This document shows positions 27,771 to 35,251 of a stretch of 64,000 nucleotides of DNA, in pieces. The notes beneath the pieces are model-generated. The model was not told where the DNA came from, made no database searches, and was given only the letters and a program-made list of their open reading frames with translations. How positions within the stretch are numbered: position 1 is the first letter of the stretch; every line of letters begins with the position of its first letter. The translations under genes were made by a program, and so were the position numbers. The stretch comes from Euryarchaeota archaeon UBA23 (GTDB taxonomy: Archaea > Thermoplasmatota > Poseidoniia > Poseidoniales > Thalassarchaeaceae), in NCBI GenBank assembly GCA_002498725.1, contig DAIJ01000008.1:12035-76034 (forward strand), written 5' to 3'.

Positions 27771-28735
27771 CCAGAAGAACCCTTGAAGGTATCAAAGGAG
27801 AAATAGTGGCTGGTAAGGCGTGGGATGATGTTATTGATTCCGCAGAGAGGTTCATCAGGAGACATGGTGGAACTCCTGCTTTTCCTGTAACAATTTCAGT
27901 AAACGACATCGCGGCCCATTATACATCAGAATCAAGATTGCTACCTCCTGATGGATTTGAAGGAGAAATGATTTTTCAAAACGGAGATCTTGTCAAACTC
28001 GATGTTGGAGTACACATTGCAGGAGCTATTGCAGACAATGCAATGACAATAGAGGTAGGCAATGGTGGCAATCATACAGAGCAAATAAAAGCAGCAAAGG
28101 AGGCAAGAGATGCCTCGATTGAAAAAATGCATCCAGATACCCCCTGGCATGTTGTTGGTGCTGCTGCTGAACAAGTTCATACTGACGCTGGTTTTGAGCC
28201 GATTAGAAATCTATGTGGACATGAATTGAAGAGATGGAATCTACATGCTGGTGTCTCAATACCAGCATATGCATGTGGACCAGATAATCCTAGTTTCAAA
28301 GGAACTGTAGAAACTGGGTCTGTTTATGCTGTTGAACCATTCAACACTACTGGAAAAAGTGGAACAGTTGAAAATATACCACCTAGTTCTTCAAGTAACA
28401 TTTATCGCGTTACTGGAAATATCACTATTCGCAAAGCTATGTCAAAAGGTAAGTTAAAACCTCTTGGAGCCACTATGGCCAGATACATCGAAGAGCGATA
28501 TAATACGCTTCCTTTTGCCGAGCGCTGGGCATATCCACTTCTAGAGAAGCCATTCCCGGGAGAAGAACAAGAAATTCTTCGAAAGAAATGGAATGCTTTG
28601 ATTAAGAAACTCATTAATATTAGATTCTTAGAAACTTATCAAGCACTTCGTTGCTCTGATAGAGGAATGATTGGGCAATATGAGCATACTATTTGGATTA
28701 CCGATGGTGGTGCCGAAGTTTTGACTGTTGAGTAA
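27722..28735 (+). CDS. map: Methionine aminopeptidase, type II
   Basis: Removes initiator methionine. The 337-residue product has the pita-bread fold motifs: FPVTISVNDIAAHYTS, GDLVKLDVGVHIAGAIADNA (two metal-binding aspartates), GHELKRWNLHAG (metal histidine), GSVYAVEPF (first metal glutamate), and GMIGQYEHTIWIT (last glutamate). An insertion between strands (about residues 225-285) marks it as the archaeal/eukaryotic type II. The start overlaps the sua5 3' end by 49 nt in another frame, which suggests translational coupling. Confidence 0.93.
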   Translation: MVEEEDLKQWKDAGHVARRTLEGIKGEIVAGKAWDDVIDSAERFIRRHGGTPAFPVTISVNDIAAHYTSESRLLPPDGFEGEMIFQNGDLVKLDVGVHIAGAIADNAMTIEVGNGGNHTEQIKAAKEARDASIEKMHPDTPWHVVGAAAEQVHTDAGFEPIRNLCGHELKRWNLHAGVSIPAYACGPDNPSFKGTVETGSVYAVEPFNTTGKSGTVENIPPSSSSNIYRVTGNITIRKAMSKGKLKPLGATMARYIEERYNTLPFAERWAYPLLEKPFPGEEQEILRKKWNALIKKLINIRFLETYQALRCSDRGMIGQYEHTIWITDGGAEVLTVE

Positions 28736-28814
28736 CTATTTCACTTCTTAACATAATATAGCGTCTCAGTATAGCGTTTAGGCCTAATGGAGAATTTTTA
28801 CGCACAACGATTAT

Positions 28815-28928
28815 CTAGCGCTGATTGTAAGGTATGTCCGTACGGGGCCGTTGAGGTTCTCGCTGAGTGCATCCCATCCCCTCGCTTGTGTCTCTCGCCC
28901 TGTACACCTAAATGATTAGACGCTAGGC
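28815..28928 (-). ncRNA. Candidate small structured RNA between convergent-facing ends (H/ACA-like features)
   Basis: The 228-bp gap between map and the EamA gene holds no credible ORF but has nested pairing. An outer stem pairs CTAGCG (28815-28820) with CGCTAG (28921-28926). An inner 9-bp stem pairs 28840-28848 with 28897-28905, with one mismatch on this strand and a G-U wobble on the other. On the minus strand a TATA-like ATTATAA (28950-28956) lies about 25 nt before a start at 28928. Also on that strand, ACA occurs 2 nt after the inner stem, about 15 nt from the top of the internal loop, roughly as in archaeal H/ACA guides. No 5S, SRP or tRNA signature was seen. Confidence 0.3.
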
Positions 28929-28963
28929 TTTCAGTGATACATTTTTATGATTATAATATCATA

Positions 28964-29890
28964 TTAATTAGATGATTTTTCTACTATGTTATCTGTTCTT
29001 CCAAAAAGAGTAACCGTGATTATTGCTGAGAAGATTAGTATCATTCCACCTATTTGTTGAACTGATGGTTCCTCTTTGAGAAGCAAAACACCCCAAACAA
29101 TGGTTAACACCGGCTGTAATAGGATTGCGAAAGAAGTGTGTGCGGCGGGAAGTCTCGGGAGTGCATATGTAATTGCTAACCATCCTAATACTTGACAAGA
29201 AATTGAAAGAAGGACTATCCAACCATGACCTGGCCAAGTTACTGAGAATGCTATTGGTTCTATATCTAAACTTGAAAGAGGCATTATTCCAACTAGCAAA
29301 AGCCCCGTTGCAGCACCTGTTGTTGCATCCAATTGTAGATTTACTGAAGGTGCCTGGATTCTGTTTGAAAAGCGATAAAGAATAAGGAATGATGAATAAA
29401 ATATTGCAGCGACTATACCTCCTATTACTCCTTTAACGGGGTCTGCGCCATATGGTTGATCATCCCAAATTCCGGAGATAAAAATTAATCCCAACATAAC
29501 CATTGGAAGAGCTAGTAAAATCATTCGATTTGGTCTTTCTCCGAATAACCACCAACTTACCAAAGTGACAATTATAACCTGAGAATTTCCAATCAAAGTT
29601 GCGATTCCGCTTCCTATGTAGTCTATTGCACTATGATAGCCAACAAAGTCAATTGCTAGTAGTATTCCTGCTACAAAGGCAAGCATCCTACTATTTCTCT
29701 GTCTATGATCCTCTTTCTTTAGATATAAGACGAGAAAGAGAAGGATTGGGATAGCATATAGCATTCTGAAGAATGCTCCTGTAATTGGGGAGGTGTCTGA
29801 CTGTATGTACAATAGTGGTGCGAATGATAGTAATGTTGCACCAATTAAGGCGATTATCATTATTCTTCTATCATCGGCAAATGCCGACAT
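28964..29890 (-). CDS. EamA/DMT-family transporter
   Basis: 308 residues with about ten hydrophobic helices in two EamA repeats of roughly 145 residues each. The first repeat contains PITGAFFRMLYAIPILL, SAIDYIGSGIATLIGNSQVI and SWWLFGERPN. The second has QLDATTGAATGLLL, GWLAITYALPRLPAAHTSFA and WGVLLLKEEPSVQQIGG, the usual (L/F)GE.p helix ends. The DMT superfamily exports metabolites such as amino acids; the substrate is unknown. The 10-nt gap to grx suggests read-through from the bolA-grx pair on the same strand. Confidence 0.85.
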   Translation of the reverse strand: MSAFADDRRIMIIALIGATLLSFAPLLYIQSDTSPITGAFFRMLYAIPILLFLVLYLKKEDHRQRNSRMLAFVAGILLAIDFVGYHSAIDYIGSGIATLIGNSQVIIVTLVSWWLFGERPNRMILLALPMVMLGLIFISGIWDDQPYGADPVKGVIGGIVAAIFYSSFLILYRFSNRIQAPSVNLQLDATTGAATGLLLVGIMPLSSLDIEPIAFSVTWPGHGWIVLLSISCQVLGWLAITYALPRLPAAHTSFAILLQPVLTIVWGVLLLKEEPSVQQIGGMILIFSAIITVTLFGRTDNIVEKSSN

Positions 29891-29899
29891 GAAATCTCC

Positions 29900-30232
29900 T
29901 CACTCCGAGGCAGCTCTACCATCTGCTATCATTTGCTGGAGTTCACCGGATTGATACATTTCTAGGGCTATGTCTGATCCGCCAATTAATTCGCCATAGA
30001 TGTATACCTGAGGCATTGTTGGGAAATCTGCCCAAGCACATACCGAAGGAATCGCCCTAGGATCTGTCAGTATATTTACACTAGTAAAAGGCTCTCCTAA
30101 TTGACTTAACACAGTAGCAGCGCGATTGCTGAATCCGCATCTGGGTTCTTGTGGCGTCCCCTTCATGAAGAGTACTATAGGGTGTTCGTTTACTAAGGCA
30201 TCAAGTTCTGAGGGGGTCCAATCAAATGACAT
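29900..30232 (-). CDS. Monothiol glutaredoxin (Grx4/CGFS type)
   Basis: Iron-sulfur cluster carrier of the thioredoxin fold, 110 residues. It has the KGTPQEPRCGFSNRA active site with the single cysteine of the CGFS family, WADFPTMPQVYIYGELIGGSD (cis-proline and glutathione site), and a C-terminal helix. ATG 30232 is chosen because GGAGTGA lies 6 nt upstream; the frame extends to 30304 but would overlap bolA. It follows bolA by 4 nt. Grx4-BolA heterodimers share a 2Fe-2S cluster in bacteria and eukaryotes, so this is probably a functional pair. Confidence 0.92.
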   Translation of the reverse strand: MSFDWTPSELDALVNEHPIVLFMKGTPQEPRCGFSNRAATVLSQLGEPFTSVNILTDPRAIPSVCAWADFPTMPQVYIYGELIGGSDIALEMYQSGELQQMIADGRAASE

Positions 30233-30236
30233 TTTA

Positions 30237-30563
30237 TCACTCCTTTTCTGGTCTACGAATGTGTATTCCAAAGAATTCTGTTTTCTTCTCTGCATGTGGA
30301 TCAAAAGCTGTGTCTCCTGAGTTTTCTGCTTGTTCCGGAGTCATACATTTCAAATCTAAGGCATGAACTATATTCTGGGCGATAAAGGGTTTGAAATGAT
30401 TCAAGATTGGTCTTTGTCTTTGTAATGGACGCATTCCCTCATAAGAAGAAGAGATTACTCTTACATGGAAATGATCACCACTTCCATGTAAGTCAGTAGC
30501 CTCGACTCTAGCATCAGGAACCACTTTGAGAATCTCCTCAGACATCCACGCTTCTGTCACCAT
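30237..30563 (-). CDS. BolA-family protein
   Basis: 108 residues with the KH-like BolA fold: RVEATDLHGSGDHFHVRVIS, then SSYEGMRPLQRQRPILNHF. The conserved histidine in DHFHV is the Fe-S ligand used with Grx4 in characterised complexes. A C-terminal extension of about 20 residues is charged. A second ATG (30545, MSEEILKVV) is an alternative start. The gene is upstream of and co-directional with the CGFS glutaredoxin. Confidence 0.88.
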   Translation of the reverse strand: MVTEAWMSEEILKVVPDARVEATDLHGSGDHFHVRVISSSYEGMRPLQRQRPILNHFKPFIAQNIVHALDLKCMTPEQAENSGDTAFDPHAEKKTEFFGIHIRRPEKE

Positions 30564-30610
30564 CGATATTAGCCCGAGGTTGGTAGGATTTGAATGCTCG
30601 CGCGTGTAAA

Positions 30611-31294
30611 TTAATCAATGCCCATTGCGGAATTGATTTCTGTGAGATTGTCTTTGATACTTGCTTTGTCGTTGATAAGGCCGCTTCCTACTACTGCTAC
30701 ATCGACTCCCCATTCTGAAACCATAGCAGCATTATGATGTTTAATTCCTCCATCTATCATCAACTTAGTTTGTCTACCGCCTTCTGCAATTTGCTTGTCT
30801 ATTGCCTCTCTAAATTTCCTAACCTTTGATTCTACTTCTGGCATGAATGATTGTCCACCTTTGCCGGGAACTACCGACATCACAAGAACGAGATCAAGTT
30901 GGGATAGGAATGGAAGAATAGATGATGCGGGTGTATCTGGATTCAGAACTGCACCGGCTTGACATCCTGAGTCGTGTAAAGATTTGATCAAAGACCCCAT
31001 GTTATCTACTGCCTCGATATGTGCTATGACTAGGTCTACACCAGCATCAACATATTGCGACCAAGTCTCTTCGGCGTTAGTTATCATCAGATGGCAATCA
31101 ATGAAAACTTCTGTACCCATTCTATTACGTACTGCACGTATCAATGCGGGTCCAAATGTTATGGTTCTATTTACTACCCAATTGCCATCCATGACGTCCA
31201 TATGTATCCAATTAATACCGGCATTAACGGCTTCCTCTAGAGTATCTGCTAGATTAGAAAAGTCAGCTGTGAGGATGCTCGGTGCTATTTCCAA
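30611..31294 (-). CDS. rpe: Ribulose-phosphate 3-epimerase
   Basis: Interconverts ribulose 5-phosphate and xylulose 5-phosphate in a TIM barrel. Motifs: IAPSILTADFSNL, INWIHMDVMDG (metal H and catalytic D), FIDCHLMI, MSVVPGKGGQSF, LMIDGGI (second catalytic D), and VVGSGLIN (phosphate loop). I place the start at TTG 31294 because GGGGGAG lies 4 nt upstream and family members begin directly with this strand; an upstream ATG at 31327 adds 11 residues with no counterpart. It lies 47 nt before bolA on the same strand. Confidence 0.92.
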   Translation of the reverse strand: MEIAPSILTADFSNLADTLEEAVNAGINWIHMDVMDGNWVVNRTITFGPALIRAVRNRMGTEVFIDCHLMITNAEETWSQYVDAGVDLVIAHIEAVDNMGSLIKSLHDSGCQAGAVLNPDTPASSILPFLSQLDLVLVMSVVPGKGGQSFMPEVESKVRKFREAIDKQIAEGGRQTKLMIDGGIKHHNAAMVSEWGVDVAVVGSGLINDKASIKDNLTEINSAMGID

Positions 31295-31438
31295 GGCTCT
31301 CCCCCAGTACTTGCGAGAACCTTTCACTTGTCAATAATTCGTATGTTTATTACTTTGAAATCGCAATATCCAGCAACATGGAGAAATGCTAGTATTGATA
31401 TGATGCCTGCTTAACGAGTACCCCTGCGGAGTGATAGC

Positions 31439-31756
31439 ATGGGCAGGATAATCAACGCTAGTGATGCTGATTTTGATAATGTAACGAAGAGTGATGATTG
31501 GGTTTTAGTTGATTTTTGGGCTCCGTGGTGTGGGCCTTGTAAGATGATTGCTCCAGTATTAGAACAAGTAGCCGAGGAGCGTGAAATGACTATTGCAAAA
31601 GTCAACACCGACGTCAATCCTCTTTCTGGAGGGAGATTTGGAATTCGTGGAATACCTGCGCTTTTACTTTTTCAAAATGGGGAACTTGTAGATCAACACG
31701 CTGGATTCATGCCAAAACCGGCTTTTGACCAATGGCTAAATCGACATATGGCTTGA
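31439..31756 (+). CDS. trxA: Thioredoxin
   Basis: 105 residues, the classic thioredoxin length, with LVDFWAPWCGPCKMIAPVLE (redox-active WCGPC) and the cis-proline loop FGIRGIPALLLF. A general dithiol reductant in the cytoplasm. An A/T element at about 31340-31350 may be its promoter. Its stop is 5 nt from the convergent stop of the HTH-STAND gene. Confidence 0.95.
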   Translation: MGRIINASDADFDNVTKSDDWVLVDFWAPWCGPCKMIAPVLEQVAEEREMTIAKVNTDVNPLSGGRFGIRGIPALLLFQNGELVDQHAGFMPKPAFDQWLNRHMA

Positions 31757-31761
31757 GTTAT

Positions 31762-33309
31762 TCACAAACTATCTCTCAGACGTTTGGCTCTTTCTTCAAA
31801 GGGGTTCCCAACCTCGCGAAGGAGTCGGGATCGTAGGGCTTCGTGAAGCCACATACCACTATCTAATTCTAGCATTAGGCCACGAGAAATCAATTCCTCT
31901 GGAGGGGTGCCGTTGTATGATGCTGCTGATGCAAGTCTATCCCATGGAACTGGTTGGTCTGCTATAGCCAATAATGCAAGTAGTTCCCTATGATCAGTTG
32001 GAAGGACTTCAAGAATTTCTTCATCGAGAAATCTGAGCCAATCATCATGTAGGGTTTGACCATACAATTCAAGTAATTCAACTGCAAGTGGATGACCTCC
32101 TGTTGCCCTATGTATTTCCTCTGCGGGAGCATCTGAAGGAAGCGATATTGATTCTATCCAATTTGCTATCTCTTCAATAGATAATCCCGTTAGTCTAAGT
32201 TCAACTACTCTGTCTCTAGTGTGGACATCTCTTCTATCGTAGAATGTCAAATTTGTTCTGGATATTAGAAGTAATCTCATATTGGTTGATTCTGAAATCT
32301 GAAGTAAAGCGCCAAATAGATATTCACCATCTCTGGATAAATTGTGAACATCATCTAGAATAAGGATAAAATCATCAAATTGATTTCCTATTCTCTTGTC
32401 TTCGTCATTGAGATGGGCTATAAGTCGACGACGATACATATCGATGTTTAGACTTGCACCTGGTTTCATTGGAAGTGACTCAAGAACGCCATAGGGATCT
32501 TTTTCTTCTCCATCTAAGCTAAGTGATAGTCGATGAAGTAAACTTGTGGCTATACCAAGTGTAGAGTCCCATGGTTGACATGGGTAATACATTACTGATG
32601 TATTAGGATTAGATGCAAGAGTAGATTCTAACCAATGACTCGCCAAGGTTGTTTTACCACATCCAGCAATACCCGAAATAACGGCCATTGGTATATTTGA
32701 CTGATACCAATTATTGAGAATTGAAACTTCTGACTCTCTACCATGTACAATTCTTGTTTCAGGAGGGCGTGTGTGATATGTTGAATGTGCACCAGAAAGA
32801 AGTCGTAAAGACCCGGGTGCTGATTTTGTAGATTCATCATGACGAACTATGGCACCAAATCTTATGTCACCGAAATTAAGAACACCCTCATGTTGTGCGT
32901 GCATCAGGACTTGTAATAAAGTCAAACCCGTTTCCAAGCGATTACCTACTTCGTCTGCTCTAACTTCCAGTAGGTTTCCTTCTCTTTCTCTCAAGAGAAC
33001 TGTTATTGATCTAAGGTCTGAAATTCTATGAGAAATCTCTTTTCGGCCTTCTTCAGTTAGTTGCCATGTCTTCTGTCTTCTTTCTTCGCCTCTAACTACA
33101 CGAGTATGTTCACTGACTAATCCATCAAAAGCAAGATCTCGCATTGCTCGAGATACATTGGGAGGATGTAAGGCACAAATCTCAGCAATACCGGGTCTAG
33201 TGACTTCCCTATTTACTAGATAGTGATCAGCCTGATGATCCTGTTCCCATAGATGTAATAGGATTCTATCTGAAACTGCAACATTTACCTTAGGAGACGG
33301 AGGACTCAT
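31762..33309 (-). CDS. HTH domain fused to STAND-type P-loop ATPase
   Basis: 515 residues. An N-terminal winged-helix (about residues 10-80, with PPNVSRAMRDLAFDGLVSEH and a basic wing) is followed by a helical spacer. A STAND/AAA NTPase core comes next: RIVHGRESEVSILNNWY, Walker A GIAGCGKTTLASHW (about residue 215), Walker B FILILDDVHNL, sensor LLLISRTNL, and ATGGHPLAVELL, the GxP-type motif of STAND ATPases. The C-terminal part is helical without clear repeats. This is the build of MalT-like signal-responsive regulators. It starts 3 nt after the S15-hydrolase lipoprotein gene on the same strand. Confidence 0.8.
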   Translation of the reverse strand: MSPPSPKVNVAVSDRILLHLWEQDHQADHYLVNREVTRPGIAEICALHPPNVSRAMRDLAFDGLVSEHTRVVRGEERRQKTWQLTEEGRKEISHRISDLRSITVLLREREGNLLEVRADEVGNRLETGLTLLQVLMHAQHEGVLNFGDIRFGAIVRHDESTKSAPGSLRLLSGAHSTYHTRPPETRIVHGRESEVSILNNWYQSNIPMAVISGIAGCGKTTLASHWLESTLASNPNTSVMYYPCQPWDSTLGIATSLLHRLSLSLDGEEKDPYGVLESLPMKPGASLNIDMYRRRLIAHLNDEDKRIGNQFDDFILILDDVHNLSRDGEYLFGALLQISESTNMRLLLISRTNLTFYDRRDVHTRDRVVELRLTGLSIEEIANWIESISLPSDAPAEEIHRATGGHPLAVELLELYGQTLHDDWLRFLDEEILEVLPTDHRELLALLAIADQPVPWDRLASAASYNGTPPEELISRGLMLELDSGMWLHEALRSRLLREVGNPFEERAKRLRDSL

Positions 33310-33312
33310 TTC

Positions 33313-35166
33313 TCACATCTCCTGAATGCACTGAGGGTATTGTTCAGTCATCATGGGAGGCATAAACAAATCATCACAACCACGAGTTACAGTTGAAAGA
33401 GAAAGTATACTTGAGGCTGTGAGACCCAAAGTAACTGATTGAGTAGATACTGGACTTGGAATATAGTCTTCTCCAGTTTGACTAATTATCAAATGGATCC
33501 CATCTCCCGCTGGGATCAATACGTCCATTCCAAAGAATTCCATTTTAGCGTTCACTGTTTCTCCGGGTGTCAACACCTCTCCATTTTTACCACCAGCATG
33601 ATATCGTAAATCCATGACAGCGTGACCAAGGTGCATTTCGTTACTTGCCTGTACCATTTCAACAAATAGATGACCACTTGTTGAGAATGCTGAAATTGTT
33701 GCATCTACATGGAATGTAGGAGTTCCGACTATACGTGTATCTTCATCAAAGAATGGACATTCAATACGAACACCTGAGGAAGAGGTAATTGTCTCTCCTC
33801 CTCCTATAACAGTACACTTATCCATTCCATAACGGAGCCATTCTTGATCTGCTGGAGGATAAGTTTCCTCCACTCTCCACCCCCCCATATTATCTTGTAT
33901 CTCAGCTATTAAACGAGGTTTTTCTCCATCGTTCTTCAGATAGAAATCGAACCACTCTAAGAGATCATCCGCCCAGTCCCATCGAAGAGTGAAAGGAAAT
34001 GCTTCACCCCCACGACCACTTGAAAGTCCCTGATGTCCACTCATTCTATCTGGATAGTCATGACCCCATTGTCCATACATTCCCTTGACTTCGAATCCGT
34101 TATCAATCATCATCTGATGAACTGGAAAAGCCATATGTGGATCCACGTTCCAATCTTGCATTCCATGAATAATGTAAACCGAGCCCTGATAGTTTTCTAT
34201 TGCACGTGTTAGGAAATGTCTCTCCTGCCAATAGTCTGAACCAGACCATGCCAAGTTATCGCCGGTGATATAGGCTGCAGGTCCTGCATAATATCCCTCA
34301 ACATATCCTTCACAAGCATTCTCTATGTCTTCTGAATCGCCATCAAGACCAAAACTGCCATACACACCATTGTGCATTATTGCACCGCGAGCCTCCATAC
34401 TTCCATTTCTCCACATTAAATCTTGAACGCCAATTAGTCCTGACATTGGAATTATGGTTTTGAGATGTTCAGATCCCATTGCTGCTGCTTCCCAAGGAGT
34501 GGAGCCATCATATGATTTACCAATTATTCCTACTGCTCCATTTGAAAATGGCGCCTTTCCAAGATATTCTACTGCTGAATGTATTCCTTGTTGCTCATCA
34601 AGGCCCATGAGATCCATGCAATGATTAGATTCTCCAGTACCAAAAACGCTGACCTGTGCAACTCCATATCCGTGAGGAACAAAATTCTCAATTAGGAATC
34701 TTCCCAGACGATTTGCCGGAGTTAGGGCATCAACATCTCCATCATCATAGTATGGCCCTATCTCTGCAATAACTGGCACCCTACATTCTTCAGGCAATTC
34801 TGCTAAATCATAATCGCAGCCATCTATTTGTGGAAGCCATAATCCGAGATGTACTTTGGCTTCACCAGTTGCACCAGCCCCGCCATCAGATAATGTGATC
34901 TCAGGAACAGAAACGAAAATTGACCTGACAACATCTATACCAAATGTGCCATTGATAGAGACTCTACTGAATACGTCACCATTTTCATAGAATAGAGAAC
35001 TGCGTTCTTCAACCGGTTTAAGCCAATGCTCAGAGGCACTGTTCTCTGTAAAGGTTTCATTTCCAAAGCATCCTGAAAGCATAGGCGCTGCTAGTAGCAA
35101 AGCCAAGATGATGCTCGTTGTGGGACGTGACACGCGCTTCGCGCGTCCTGAATCACACATGAGCAT
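33313..35166 (-). CDS. Secreted lipoprotein, CocE/NonD-type S15 alpha/beta hydrolase
   Basis: 617 residues from ATG 35166. A basic region, a hydrophobic segment (IILALLLAAP) and the lipobox LSGC mark an exported lipid-anchored protein. The hydrolase domain has the S15 nucleophile elbow GIIGKSYDGSTPWEAA, an acid in MQDWNVDPHMAF, a histidine in QWGHDYPD, and a beta-rich PepX_C-like C-terminal domain. Candidate activities are X-prolyl dipeptidyl peptidase or ester/amide hydrolase on the cell surface. GTG 35133 is a strong alternative start: it gives an ideal 21-residue signal before the cysteine. It heads a two-gene unit with the HTH-STAND regulator. Confidence 0.85.
   Translation of the reverse strand: MLMCDSGRAKRVSRPTTSIILALLLAAPMLSGCFGNETFTENSASEHWLKPVEERSSLFYENGDVFSRVSINGTFGIDVVRSIFVSVPEITLSDGGAGATGEAKVHLGLWLPQIDGCDYDLAELPEECRVPVIAEIGPYYDDGDVDALTPANRLGRFLIENFVPHGYGVAQVSVFGTGESNHCMDLMGLDEQQGIHSAVEYLGKAPFSNGAVGIIGKSYDGSTPWEAAAMGSEHLKTIIPMSGLIGVQDLMWRNGSMEARGAIMHNGVYGSFGLDGDSEDIENACEGYVEGYYAGPAAYITGDNLAWSGSDYWQERHFLTRAIENYQGSVYIIHGMQDWNVDPHMAFPVHQMMIDNGFEVKGMYGQWGHDYPDRMSGHQGLSSGRGGEAFPFTLRWDWADDLLEWFDFYLKNDGEKPRLIAEIQDNMGGWRVEETYPPADQEWLRYGMDKCTVIGGGETITSSSGVRIECPFFDEDTRIVGTPTFHVDATISAFSTSGHLFVEMVQASNEMHLGHAVMDLRYHAGGKNGEVLTPGETVNAKMEFFGMDVLIPAGDGIHLIISQTGEDYIPSPVSTQSVTLGLTASSILSLSTVTRGCDDLFMPPMMTEQYPQCIQEM
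35132..35146 (-). promoter_or_regulatory. GC hairpin at the alternative GTG start of the S15 hydrolase
   Basis: ACGCGC, 3-nt loop, GCGCGT: a perfect 6-bp stem whose last two bases overlap the in-frame GTG at 35133-35131. If GTG is the true start the codon sits on the edge of the hairpin; otherwise it is a repeat within coding sequence. Confidence 0.3.
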
Positions 35167-35251
35167 TGTCTAATGTAGTATCATCACTTAAGTTGGAAAA
35201 ATAGCATCATTTTTCTTAATTATTCCAGACCATAGGTGTAGATGGTTTGAT

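Noticed and set aside
28815..28928. 5S rRNA or tRNA in the map-EamA gap
   Set aside because: The conserved 5S loop C/CCGAAC and tRNA T-loop are absent. The stem pattern fits a different small RNA, if any.
30565..30600. TTCAAATCC-like T-loop on the minus strand near the bolA 5' end
   Set aside because: No complementary T-stem flanks it and there is no acceptor, D-arm or anticodon arm at tRNA spacing.
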